Below are positions 1-6,833 of a stretch of DNA of 8,244 bases, piece by piece. The notes below the pieces were generated by a model that was not told the DNA's origin, made no database searches, and worked only from the letters and a program-made list of their open reading frames with translations. The DNA lies in the NCBI GenBank assembly GCA_002395135.1, contig DGWC01000051.1, positions 1 to 8,244 of the forward strand, written 5' to 3'. Every line of letters starts with the position of its first letter. The stretch's first letter is position 1. This DNA comes from Prevotella sp. UBA4268 (GTDB taxonomy: Bacteria > Bacteroidota > Bacteroidia > Bacteroidales > Bacteroidaceae). Position numbers and translations under genes: made by a program.

Positions 1-865
1 GCACCATACCCATCACAGACGGGATGTTGTTGTTCTTCATCGATACGGAATACTGCAATCCGCCCAGTTCTATCTTGGCAACATCTTTCAGTTTCAGCGT
101 CTGTCCGTTTGCATCGCTTGAAATCACGATATTGCCGAATTCCTCTTCCGTTTTCAGACGGCCTGTATAGCGCATGGCATATTCGTAGGCCACATTCGAC
201 TGTTCTCCGAATGTACCCGGAGCCGCTTCAATATTCTGTTCTGCCAAAACGCCACTGATGTCTGAAGGCATCAGGTTGTATTGCTTGAGCACTTCAGGTT
301 TCAGCCAGATACGCATTGAATAAGTCTTCACACCAGGGCTTTGCACGTCTCCCACACCTTGAATACGCTTGATGGCCGGGATGATGTTGATGTTGGAATA
401 GTTAGTAAGGAATTCGTCATCGTATCGGCCGTCGGACGTAAGGGTGAACATCATCACCTGCGAGGTCTGACGCTTCATGACGGTAACACCGATGCGCGTT
501 ACTTCGGCAGGCAGCAATGCCTGAGCCTGCTGCACGCGGTTCTGCACATTGACCGCACACATGTCCGGGTTCATGCCCTGACGGAACAAGATGGAGATAC
601 TTGCCGATCCTGATGATGCAGAAGATGAAATATAGTCCATACCTTCCACACCGTTGATACTTTCTTCGAGTGGAGCCAGCACAGAATTCTTCACGGTCTC
701 TGCATCGGCTCCTGGATAACTGGTGAACACCACAACCGTTGGCGGCGCGATGTCAGGATACTGCTCGATAGGCAGCGTTGCCAGACCGATAAATCCCAAC
801 AGTACGATTACGATGGAAATCACCGTTGAGAGCACCGGACGTTTTATAAATGTTGTAAAAGTCAT
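1..865 (-). CDS. RND efflux transporter, HAE1/AcrB type (N-terminal part, cut by window edge)
   Basis: Inner-membrane pump subunit that exports drugs or other amphiphiles using the proton gradient, working with the adaptor encoded just upstream. I translated 288 codons from the ATG at 863-865. The protein opens with MTFTTFIKRPVLSTVISIVI, the typical HAE1 start: a short cytoplasmic segment, then a first membrane helix at about residues 10-28. The family-typical PIEQYPDIAPP follows at about 32-42, then a porter domain containing the NVQNRVQQAQALLP and QGVGDVQSPG stretches. Family members run to about 1040 residues, so roughly the first quarter is visible; the proton-relay helices lie outside. 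The start is supported by AAAGGA six bases upstream, the clearest Shine-Dalgarno sequence in the window. It lies 33 bases after the adaptor gene, so the two are almost certainly cotranscribed. Substrate cannot be predicted. No frameshift is seen. Confidence 0.95.
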   Translation of the reverse strand, partial: MTFTTFIKRPVLSTVISIVIVLLGFIGLATLPIEQYPDIAPPTVVVFTSYPGADAETVKNSVLAPLEESINGVEGMDYISSSASSGSASISILFRQGMNPDMCAVNVQNRVQQAQALLPAEVTRIGVTVMKRQTSQVMMFTLTSDGRYDDEFLTNYSNINIIPAIKRIQGVGDVQSPGVKTYSMRIWLKPEVLKQYNLMPSDISGVLAEQNIEAAPGTFGEQSNVAYEYAMRYTGRLKTEEEFGNIVISSDANGQTLKLKDVAKIELGGLQYSVSMKNNNIPSVMGMV

Positions 866-871
866 TACTGT

Positions 872-877
872 TCCTTT
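872..877 (-). promoter_or_regulatory. Shine-Dalgarno sequence of the RND transporter gene
   Basis: Read on the minus strand this is AAAGGA, followed by a six-base spacer and the ATG at 863-865. It lies in the 33-base gap after the adaptor stop codon. It stands out because most other genes here have only A-rich leaders, and it fixes the transporter start. Confidence 0.6.
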
Positions 878-898
878 TTACTTGATTCTTTTTGTGAT

Positions 899-2101
899 TT
901 ATTTCTTGCCACTCATGGCATCAACGAAACCCTTGGCAGAACCGTCGGTTCCGACTTTAGCCGATTCGTCAATCTTCTTCTGATACTGTTCCGGTGTGAT
1001 GGGCTTGATTTCCATGCCGTCACTCAGTTTCGTGATACCATTCGTCACATACTTGTCACCTGCTTTCAGACCGCTTCTCACAATGAAATTGTTGCCGTCG
1101 GTCTGCGGGTCAACGGTAATCTCTGTGTACTTCACCTTGTTGTCATTGCCAACCACATAGACGAATTTCTTGTTCTGCACCTCTGACACAACCGACTGCG
1201 GAATGATGATTGCAGTGTTGTCGTCTTTAGCCACAATGATAGAGCCGGATCCGCCACTCTTGAGAAGTCGCTCCGGATTGGGGAAGTGGGCAATCAACTG
1301 CACGCTACCTGTTGCTGCATCAATGACGCCGCTTGCCTTCATCACTTTTCCTTCATGTCCGTACATGGTACCGTCGGCCAGTTGCAGTTTTACCGGAGGA
1401 TAATTGCTGATGGCTGCATTGGCACCGCCGGCAGTCTTTGACAGTGTGAGCATTTCTTTCTCAGATACGGCAAAATACACTTCCATGCTACTGATGTTGG
1501 AAACAGTGGTCAATGCAGGTACACTGCCGGAACTAACCATAGCACCTACTTTATAGGGCAGCGAACCGACGACACCTGCGGCAGGACTTTTTACATAGCA
1601 GAAACTAAGCGTTTCTTTGGCAGATGCCAATGCTGCTTTTGCCTGTGCCAGTTGTGCCTGTGCACTCTGATAGGTGTTCTTGGCAGATTCAAGTTCGAAA
1701 GAACCAATCACCTTGTTTTCGAACAGTTGCTGGCTGTTTTCGAATGTCAGTTTTGCTGTATTGCATTGCGCTGTTGCGGTATTCACGGCTGCCTGTGCTT
1801 GTCTTACTGCAGCCTGATAGGTCTCATTGTCAATAACGAACAATAATTGGCCTGCTCCTACCGATTGGCCTTCTTTTACGCAAACCCTTGTGATAAAACC
1901 GGCCACCTTCGGGCGGATTTCCACATCCTGAACGCCTTTGATTGTGGCTGGGAATGTGGTTTGCATGGATGTACTCTGTACCTGTGCTGTCTGAACAGGA
2001 TACTCATTGTCACCGAAGTTTGGCATGCCACCACGCTTTCCTCCACAAGAGGTGAGTAGAGCGATGCATGCCACCATCATCATAAATTTCTTACTTTTCA
2101 T
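899..2101 (-). CDS. Periplasmic adaptor (membrane fusion) lipoprotein of an RND efflux pump
   Basis: AcrA/MexA-like adaptor that links the inner-membrane RND pump to an outer-membrane channel. It has 400 residues, a normal length for the family. The N-terminus is a lipoprotein signal: basic MKSKK, a hydrophobic stretch, and lipobox L-T-S-C with the lipidated cysteine at 19. A first half lipoyl domain spans about 55-91 (VEIRPKVAGFI, then VKEGQSVGAGQLLFVID). An alanine/glutamine-rich alpha-helical hairpin covers about 93-165 and the second lipoyl half (YVKSPAAGVVG) about 169-179. Beta-barrel and membrane-proximal domains follow, with IIPQSVV and GLKAGDKYVTNGI in the C-terminal third. The last 30 or so residues are polar and lysine-rich. 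It is the first gene of the efflux operon, 33 bases before the transporter. No regulator gene lies directly upstream, where cca is found instead. Confidence 0.95.
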   Translation of the reverse strand: MKSKKFMMMVACIALLTSCGGKRGGMPNFGDNEYPVQTAQVQSTSMQTTFPATIKGVQDVEIRPKVAGFITRVCVKEGQSVGAGQLLFVIDNETYQAAVRQAQAAVNTATAQCNTAKLTFENSQQLFENKVIGSFELESAKNTYQSAQAQLAQAKAALASAKETLSFCYVKSPAAGVVGSLPYKVGAMVSSGSVPALTTVSNISSMEVYFAVSEKEMLTLSKTAGGANAAISNYPPVKLQLADGTMYGHEGKVMKASGVIDAATGSVQLIAHFPNPERLLKSGGSGSIIVAKDDNTAIIIPQSVVSEVQNKKFVYVVGNDNKVKYTEITVDPQTDGNNFIVRSGLKAGDKYVTNGITKLSDGMEIKPITPEQYQKKIDESAKVGTDGSAKGFVDAMSGKK

Positions 2102-2129
2102 ATTTATCTTAACTATAATGATATTAATT

Positions 2130-2137
2130 CAAATGTA
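2130..2137 (-). promoter_or_regulatory. Possible Bacteroidetes -7 box (proximal) for the efflux operon
   Basis: The minus strand reads TACATTTG, an exact match to TAnnTTTG, 28 bases before the adaptor start codon. I found no TTTG-like -33 box at the usual 19-21 base spacing, which weakens the call. It competes with the box at 2177-2184. Confidence 0.3.
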
Positions 2138-2176
2138 ATAACGAAAACTTTTTTGAGGTTGTGAGTTTTCGGAGTG

Positions 2177-2184
2177 CAAAAGTA
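2177..2184 (-). promoter_or_regulatory. Possible Bacteroidetes -7 box (distal) for the efflux operon
   Basis: The minus strand reads TACTTTTG followed by C, matching the Bacteroidetes -7 consensus TAnnTTTG. It lies in the AT-rich gap between cca and the adaptor gene and would give a leader of roughly 70 bases. A clear TTTG -33 box is lacking at the expected distance. The box suggests the pump is transcribed separately from cca, although read-through cannot be excluded because no terminator is visible after cca. Confidence 0.45.
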
Positions 2185-2233
2185 CACATTATTATTTATA
2201 GTGTTACGATGTAAACATGAACTTTTGCAACAA

Positions 2234-3709
2234 TTAACTATCTTTTGCAGCCTTTACGAGTCCCATGCTTTCTGCCTTTTGCATGAGAAGTTGCATCAGG
2301 GGAGCGCGTTCATTAGGCACCTTGTTGTCAAGCACGGCATCTTTCAAATATTTTTTCAGAATACCCACTTCTTTCGATGGATGCAGTTTGAACATGCTCA
2401 TGATTTCGTTTCCGTCGATGACAGGCTGGAGCAGACGCTTGTAGTCTTTTTCTTTCAGGTCGTTCAGTTTCTCACGCACGATACGGAAATTCTCCAGGAA
2501 CTGCGACTTCCTTACTTGGTTCTTGCTTGTAATATCGGCTTCGCACAATGTCATTAAATCATCGATGTCGTCACCGGCATCGTTCAGCAGTCGTCTCACG
2601 GCACTGTCGGTCACCACATCGTCGGCAATCACAATTGGGCGCATGTGCAGTTCCACCATCTTCTGCACATATTTCATCTTGTTGTCCAAAGGCAGTTTCA
2701 TACGTCTGAATATCTCAGGAACCATTTTCGCGCCCACATAGTTGTGGTTGTGGAATGTCCATCCTGCTGCGCCATCCCAGCGGCGCACCTTCATCTTGCC
2801 AATGTCATGAAGGAGGGCAGCCCAGCGCAGCCATAGCGTGTATTCGTTTTCTCGAATGTCCTTTGATTTCTCTACCTGGCTTTTTACGACATTCTCGAGC
2901 ACTTCCATGGTGTGGTAGTAGTTGTTCTTGTGTGTTCGGCCATTCTGTTTGGCCACATTGTCGAGCGCCACCAATTCTGGAAGAATGATGAAAAGCAGGC
3001 CAGACCGGTACAGGTAGTCGAATCCGGTGCTGGGATGGCGGCTCATCATAATCTTGTTCATCTCGTCTGCGATGCGTTCGCCGCTGATGATTTTCAAGCG
3101 GGCAGCATTGCGTTGTAATGCATTGAAGGTATCGTCTTCGATGTAGAAGTTCAGTTGGGTGGCAAAGCGGATGCATCGAAGCATGCGCAGCGGGTCATCG
3201 GAAAAAGTGATGTCGGGGTCAAGCGGAGTCCTGATGATGCCGTCCTCCATGTCGTAGAGGCCGTTGAAGGGATCCACCAGTTCGCCGAAACGGCTGCTGT
3301 TCAGGCAGATGGCAAGCGCGTTGATGGTGAAGTCGCGCCGGTTTTGGTCATCTTCGAGTGTCCCGTTCTCAACAATCGGTTTTCGTGAGTCGTGGCTGTA
3401 ACTCTCTTTGCGCGCCCCAACGAATTCCACTTCTATTCCTTTTGTCTTTATCTGGGCGGTTCCGAAGTTCTTGAATACCGAAAGGTGAGCGCGCTTTCCC
3501 AGTTTCTTTTTCAGGGCTTCTGCCACGGAAATACCGCTGCCCACCACCACCACGTCGATGTCGTTGGATGGGCGTTCCAGGAATATGTCGCGCACATAGC
3601 CGCCCACTACATAGCATTCCAGCCCCAGTTCGTCGGCTGTGGCAGATATCTGGTGGAAAATGTCTTTGTCAAGAATCGCTGCTAATTCGTCGTCTGAATA
3701 TTGTTTCAT
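2234..3709 (-). CDS. cca: CCA tRNA nucleotidyltransferase with HD domain (class II)
   Basis: Adds or repairs the 3' CCA end of tRNAs using CTP and ATP, in the cytoplasm. The 491-residue protein has the class II nucleotidyltransferase core: GGYVRD at 36-41, the metal-binding pair D50-x-D52, a further acidic position E95, and RRDFTINAL at 124-132. DPLRMLRCIRFA at 172-183 is the conserved start of the RNA-binding helical domain. An HD phosphohydrolase-type domain follows: H266 in YYHTMEVLEN, H301-D302 in LLHDIGK, then H320 and H322 in FHNHNYVGAK. The closely related poly(A) polymerase is an alternative family member, but the HD arrangement and the Bacteroidetes setting favour CCA addition. The start ATG at 3707-3709 follows the radical SAM stop by 36 bases with no strong Shine-Dalgarno sequence. 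The two genes probably share a transcript. Confidence 0.93.
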   Translation of the reverse strand: MKQYSDDELAAILDKDIFHQISATADELGLECYVVGGYVRDIFLERPSNDIDVVVVGSGISVAEALKKKLGKRAHLSVFKNFGTAQIKTKGIEVEFVGARKESYSHDSRKPIVENGTLEDDQNRRDFTINALAICLNSSRFGELVDPFNGLYDMEDGIIRTPLDPDITFSDDPLRMLRCIRFATQLNFYIEDDTFNALQRNAARLKIISGERIADEMNKIMMSRHPSTGFDYLYRSGLLFIILPELVALDNVAKQNGRTHKNNYYHTMEVLENVVKSQVEKSKDIRENEYTLWLRWAALLHDIGKMKVRRWDGAAGWTFHNHNYVGAKMVPEIFRRMKLPLDNKMKYVQKMVELHMRPIVIADDVVTDSAVRRLLNDAGDDIDDLMTLCEADITSKNQVRKSQFLENFRIVREKLNDLKEKDYKRLLQPVIDGNEIMSMFKLHPSKEVGILKKYLKDAVLDNKVPNERAPLMQLLMQKAESMGLVKAAKDS

Positions 3710-3745
3710 TTGATGTTTGTCTGATTGGGTGTGCGTTTCGGCGGT

Positions 3746-4522
3746 TCAGTATGAGGCACTGCATGGAATGCCCATGGCCTTTACACGGTCTCGGATGGCA
3801 TCCAGTTCCTCATGCGAAGCCTTGATAAGTTGGTGGGCGGGCGTTTCACGGTCGATGGTATAGATCATCACTTGTTGTGGACCGATTTCTTTCACTGCCT
3901 CTAACCATGGCACCACGTATTCTTCTCCAGTGTTGTCAACGTCCTCTCCATTAAAACTGCCTTTCATGAACATCGTCTGTATGATGAGATGGCCATCGAA
4001 CAGTTTCATGGATTCAATGATACGGTGCAAGTCGTAAAGCCCGGTTGGGCGATCCACCTTGCGGATGTAGTCGGGTGCCACCGTGTCGAGTTTCAGGATG
4101 TTGTTGTCCACTTTCATCAGCGCTTCGCGGATGCGCGGTTTTAGAATCATCGTTGAGTTGCTGAGCACAGAAACCTTTGCCTGCGGGAAATAGCGGTTGC
4201 GCAAGTGGATGGTGTCGCTGATGATTTCGGGGAAATGTGGGTTAGCCGTAGGCTCGCCATTGCCGGCAAATGTGAAAACGTCGGGTGCAGGGCCGTTCTT
4301 CTGCATATCCTGAAGTTTGGCCTCCAGTGCCATGGCCACTTCTTCGCGGGTAGGCATCTTTTGTTTCGGGCGGAAATCAGCGTTGAAGCCGCATTCGCAG
4401 TAGATGCAGTCGAAAGTGCATGTCTTGCCGTCTCCGGGCAGCAAGTTAATGCCCAGCGACACACCGAGTCTCCTGCTATGTACAGGGCCGAATATGGGGC
4501 TGGGGTATATAATCGTTGACAT
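3746..4522 (-). CDS. Radical SAM protein, COG0731-like, function unknown
   Basis: A 258-residue radical SAM enzyme. The 4Fe-4S cluster motif CxxxCxxC is C35, C39 and C42 (CTFDCIYC), with another cysteine at 44. The preceding GPVHSRRLGVSLGINLLPG (residues 12-30) is characteristic of the small Fe-S oxidoreductases in COG0731, named after wyosine-synthesis enzymes. GNGEPT at 87-92 matches the SAM-binding GGE-type motif. LSNSTMI at about 141-147 and the remaining beta/alpha repeats fit a radical SAM barrel. A cysteine also lies near the C-terminus (C254). The reaction is not known from sequence; bacteria generally lack wyosine, so the COG name should not be transferred as a function. It is the first gene of a probable two-gene unit with cca, with a promoter-like box about 20 bases upstream and an A-rich leader. 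Confidence 0.88.
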   Translation of the reverse strand: MSTIIYPSPIFGPVHSRRLGVSLGINLLPGDGKTCTFDCIYCECGFNADFRPKQKMPTREEVAMALEAKLQDMQKNGPAPDVFTFAGNGEPTANPHFPEIISDTIHLRNRYFPQAKVSVLSNSTMILKPRIREALMKVDNNILKLDTVAPDYIRKVDRPTGLYDLHRIIESMKLFDGHLIIQTMFMKGSFNGEDVDNTGEEYVVPWLEAVKEIGPQQVMIYTIDRETPAHQLIKASHEELDAIRDRVKAMGIPCSASY

Positions 4523-4540
4523 GTTCTTTTATTTTTTTTG

Positions 4541-4548
4541 CAAAGGTA
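4541..4548 (-). promoter_or_regulatory. Bacteroidetes-type promoter of the radical SAM - cca unit
   Basis: The minus strand reads TACCTTTG followed by C, an exact TAnnTTTG -7 box. A TTTC (4567-4570) sits 18 bases upstream as a partial -33 match. It lies about 20 bases before the radical SAM start, predicting a short leader of roughly a dozen bases. Confidence 0.55.
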
Positions 4549-4591
4549 ATCATTTTCACGGAAACAGAAAAGAAAAGCACTGATTTTTCTA

Positions 4592-4661
4592 CCGTCATTC
4601 TCTGGCTCCAGAGGTTTCTCGAGTTGACCTTTTTCTGCTGAAATATATGCGATCATGACGG
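4592..4661. repeat. Palindrome nested inside a 7-base inverted repeat
   Basis: CTCTGG-CT-CCAGAG at 4600-4613 is a perfect inverted repeat with six-base arms. It is enclosed by CCGTCAT (4592-4598) and ATGACGG (4655-4661), which are exact reverse complements. The arms are short and could arise by chance. The position between two divergent promoters would suit a protein-binding site or an RNA structure, but nothing proves either. It is not at a gene end and is followed by no proper U-run, so it is not a clear terminator. Confidence 0.3.
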
Positions 4662-4743
4662 CTTGAATTGTTAAATACAGATAAAAACCGCATCGGAATG
4701 ATAATTTCCTGCAACTGTTTTCCCGTTTCTGATGAAAAATTCG

Positions 4744-4751
4744 TATTTTTG
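4744..4751 (+). promoter_or_regulatory. Bacteroidetes-type promoter of the ftsX-queA operon
   Basis: TATTTTTG followed by C matches the TAnnTTTG -7 consensus. TTTC at 4719-4722, 21 bases upstream, is a partial -33 box. The likely transcript start falls near 4756-4760, which supports the ATG at 4787 over the GTG at 4763 as the ftsX start, because the GTG would be almost at the 5' end of the message. Confidence 0.55.
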
Positions 4752-4786
4752 CAGCAAATTAGGTGTATTACGGCCGTAAAAGAATA

Positions 4787-5665
4787 ATGGGAAAGAAACA
4801 GAATAAAGCCCGCAACCATCGTGGATTGCAGGCAATAACTTTATGCATAAGCACCGCAATGGTGCTCATCTTATTAGGAATGGTGGTTTTCTCCGTGCTC
4901 ACAGCGCGCAACCTTTCCGCGTATGTGAAGGAAAACCTGACGGTGACCATGATGCTTGCCGAGGACATTACAACGCCAGAAGCGCAGAAACTCTGCAAGG
5001 AACTTGAGCATCGTTCTTACATCAGTAATCTTACATATATCAGCAAGGAGCAAGTGCTGAAGGAGCAGAAGGCCGAACTCGGTGTCGATCCCAGTGAGTT
5101 CGCCGGAGGAAATCCTTATCTGAGCAGCATTGAGTTGCAGTTGAAGGCTGACTATGCCAACAACGATTCGCTGAAATGGATAACGAAAGAGTTGAAGAAG
5201 AATGCCAGTGTGCAGGAACTTGAGTATCCCAAGGACCTTATTAATGAGGTGAACCAGACGCTCAGCAAAATCAACGTGGTGCTTCTGGTGCTTGCCGTCC
5301 TGCTCACCATCATCTCTTTCTCATTGATTAACAACAGCGTGAAACTCGGCATCTATGCCCGACGGTTCAGCATCCACACGATGAAACTCGTAGGAGCCTC
5401 GTGGGGATTCATCCGCCGGCCCTTCCTTCGCCGCAGCATCACCATCGGCGTGGTGGCGGCGCTCATCGCCATTGCTGTCTTAGGCACCTGCATCTATGTG
5501 CTTTATTATCACGAGCCCGATGTGCTGACTGTTATCACCTGGCCTGTGATGGCGATTACGGCGGGAGCCGTTTTGGTGTTCGGCATACTGATCACCGTGC
5601 TTTGTTCTTATTTCTCTGTGAACAGGTTCTTGAGGATGAAGGCCGGCGAACTGTATAAGATATGA
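4787..5665 (+). CDS. ftsX: Cell division protein FtsX
   Basis: Membrane subunit of the FtsEX complex, an ABC-transporter-like machine at the division site that controls peptidoglycan hydrolases. The 292-residue protein has the FtsX layout. A basic cytoplasmic N-terminus leads to membrane helix 1 (about 16-38), then a periplasmic domain (about 40-160). Helix 2 (about 163-182) runs into the conserved SFSLINNSVKLGIYARRFSI (177-196) and TMKLVGASWGFIRRPFL (198-214). Helices 3 (about 218-240) and 4 (about 252-275) follow. The last conserved block is the most diagnostic, being the FtsX cytoplasmic loop near the FtsE contact. I chose the ATG at 4787; an in-frame GTG at 4763 would add eight residues but sits too close to the predicted transcript start. 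It is the first gene of the operon. No ftsE is adjacent, so its ATPase partner must be encoded elsewhere. Confidence 0.95.
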   Translation: MGKKQNKARNHRGLQAITLCISTAMVLILLGMVVFSVLTARNLSAYVKENLTVTMMLAEDITTPEAQKLCKELEHRSYISNLTYISKEQVLKEQKAELGVDPSEFAGGNPYLSSIELQLKADYANNDSLKWITKELKKNASVQELEYPKDLINEVNQTLSKINVVLLVLAVLLTIISFSLINNSVKLGIYARRFSIHTMKLVGASWGFIRRPFLRRSITIGVVAALIAIAVLGTCIYVLYYHEPDVLTVITWPVMAITAGAVLVFGILITVLCSYFSVNRFLRMKAGELYKI

Positions 5666-5753
5666 TGTGTTCTGTCAGTGTTACACTTTCCAATCATCAG
5701 TGTGAATTCATAATCAATAAGGATTAGTTAAGCAATTAAAAAGATAAAAATAT

Positions 5754-5987
5754 ATGGATAAGAAAAACTTTGCATTCGACCGTGTGAACTACATCCTGCT
5801 GGCAGTGGGCATGTTGGTGGTTATCATAGGATTTGTGTTGATGAGCGGCGGTTCTTCCGATGAGAAGACGTTCAATCCGGACATCTTCGACTCCATGCAC
5901 ATCACCGTGGCTCCGCTGATCACATTCATCGGGTTTGTTTCAATTGTCTATGCCATTCTTCGCAAACCCAAAAACAGCGAGGAATAA
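5754..5987 (+). CDS. DUF3098 family small membrane protein
   Basis: A 77-residue protein with two predicted membrane helices, at about 13-30 (YILLAVGMLVVIIGFVLM) and 52-69 (VAPLITFIGFVSIVYAIL). They are separated by a short polar loop containing SGGSSDE and FNPDIFDS, and the tail is basic (RKPKNSEE). NFAF near the start, the SGG turn, FNP-IF and the VAP-IGF-YAI-RKPK pattern fit DUF3098, a Bacteroidetes family of unknown function. Both ends are likely cytoplasmic, judging by the lysines and arginines. It lies 88 bases after ftsX and 38 before uppP, apparently in one transcript. This suggests, but does not show, a role in division or cell-wall synthesis. The upstream leader is A-rich (AAAAAGATAAAA) without a standard Shine-Dalgarno sequence. 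Confidence 0.88.
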   Translation: MDKKNFAFDRVNYILLAVGMLVVIIGFVLMSGGSSDEKTFNPDIFDSMHITVAPLITFIGFVSIVYAILRKPKNSEE

Positions 5988-6025
5988 CCGGGAAGTAGGA
6001 CACGTTAATTACTTTTTAAGCATTT

Positions 6026-6823
6026 ATGGATTGGATACATGCATTGATTCTGGGATTAATCCAGGGTCTTACAGAATACCTGCCCGTGAGCAGCAGTGGT
6101 CATCTGACGATTGGTCAGGAGATTTTAGGAGTAAGCGGGGAGGACAACCTTGCTTTCGATGTTGCCGTACATGTGGCCACGGTGCTCAGCACGCTGGTCG
6201 TTTTGTGGCGTGAGGTGGAATGGATTTTCAAGGGGCTGTTCAAGTTCCAGATGAACGACGAGACAAAGTATGTGGTGAACATCCTCGTTTCGATGATTCC
6301 TGTTGGAATTGTCGGCGTGTTCTTCAAGGATCAGGTGGAAGCCGTCTTCGGCTCAGGGCTGCTCATCGTGGGCATTATGCTGTTGGTGACCGCCGCCTTG
6401 CTTACCTTTTCCTACTATGCCAAGCCGCGCCAGAAATCGCGCATCAGCATCAAAGATGCCTTTATCATCGGAATTGCGCAGGCATGTGCCGTTCTTCCCG
6501 GACTGTCGCGCTCCGGCAGTACCATCGCCACAGGTCTTTTACTGGGCGACAAGAAGGAAAAACTGGCGCAGTTCTCCTTCCTCATGGTTATACCTCCCAT
6601 TCTCGGAGAGGCGCTGCTCGATGTGCTGAAGACCGTGAAGGGCGAGAATGTGTTCGGCAGCATTGGTGCCGTGCCCTTGCTGGTGGGCTTCCTTGCCGCA
6701 TTCGTGTCAGGCTGTTTTGCCTGCCGCTGGATGATTAATATCGTGAAGAAAGGAAAACTCATCTATTTTGGCATCTACTGTGCCATCGTGGGAGCCATTG
6801 CCATCGTCTATTCATTGTGCTGA
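6026..6823 (+). CDS. uppP: Undecaprenyl-diphosphate phosphatase (BacA family)
   Basis: Integral membrane enzyme that dephosphorylates undecaprenyl diphosphate to the monophosphate, recycling the lipid carrier for peptidoglycan and surface polysaccharides; overproduction in this family gives bacitracin resistance. The 265-residue length is normal. Both family signatures are present. The (E/Q)xxxE motif is Q13-GLT-E17 and runs into [10 protein letters not shown] (18-27), where H26 matches the conserved histidine. The second signature PGxSRSxxT is at 158-166 (PGLSRSGST), with R162 as the conserved arginine. The rest is strongly hydrophobic, with several membrane helices including about 83-100, 111-131 and 215-262. 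It lies between the DUF3098 gene and truB, with only 10 bases before truB, which indicates cotranscription. No clear Shine-Dalgarno sequence precedes the ATG. Confidence 0.96.
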   Translation: MDWIHALILGLIQGLTEYLPVSSSGHLTIGQEILGVSGEDNLAFDVAVHVATVLSTLVVLWREVEWIFKGLFKFQMNDETKYVVNILVSMIPVGIVGVFFKDQVEAVFGSGLLIVGIMLLVTAALLTFSYYAKPRQKSRISIKDAFIIGIAQACAVLPGLSRSGSTIATGLLLGDKKEKLAQFSFLMVIPPILGEALLDVLKTVKGENVFGSIGAVPLLVGFLAAFVSGCFACRWMINIVKKGKLIYFGIYCAIVGAIAIVYSLC

Positions 6824-6833
6824 TATCAGGAAG

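Larger units (their letters stand above)
4523..4786. other. Divergent intergenic region between the radical SAM gene and ftsX
   Basis: This is the longest non-coding stretch in the window, at 264 bases. It carries promoter-like boxes facing left (4541-4548) and right (4744-4751), so it is the control region for both flanking units. The central 4570-4720 stretch has a short palindrome and a nested inverted repeat. I see no tRNA, riboswitch or convincing small gene there; short open frames crossing it have no recognisable protein character. Confidence 0.7.

Noticed and set aside
4612..4634. AGGT/ACCT pairing followed by a T-run as a plus-strand terminator
   Set aside because: The stem is four bases long and no plus-strand gene lies upstream to need one.
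4147..4656. 169-codon minus-strand frame overlapping the start of the radical SAM gene
   Set aside because: It shares the strand but not the frame with the radical SAM gene, runs through the promoter region, and has no family features; the overlapping frame has a full cluster motif.
4763..4786. GTG start adding eight residues to FtsX
   Set aside because: It lies only a few bases after the predicted transcript start, while the ATG at 4787 gives a normal basic N-terminus and a leader of plausible length.
5677..5703. Short inverted repeats (AGTGT/ACACT) after ftsX as a possible terminator
   Set aside because: The arms are only five bases, have alternative pairings and no following T-run, so they do not support a terminator inside the operon.
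6768..6833. Upstream in-frame ATG that would extend TruB by 22 residues
   Set aside because: It overlaps the end of uppP, and the added residues show no family character; the ATG at 6834 matches the usual TruB start and has AGGA just before it.
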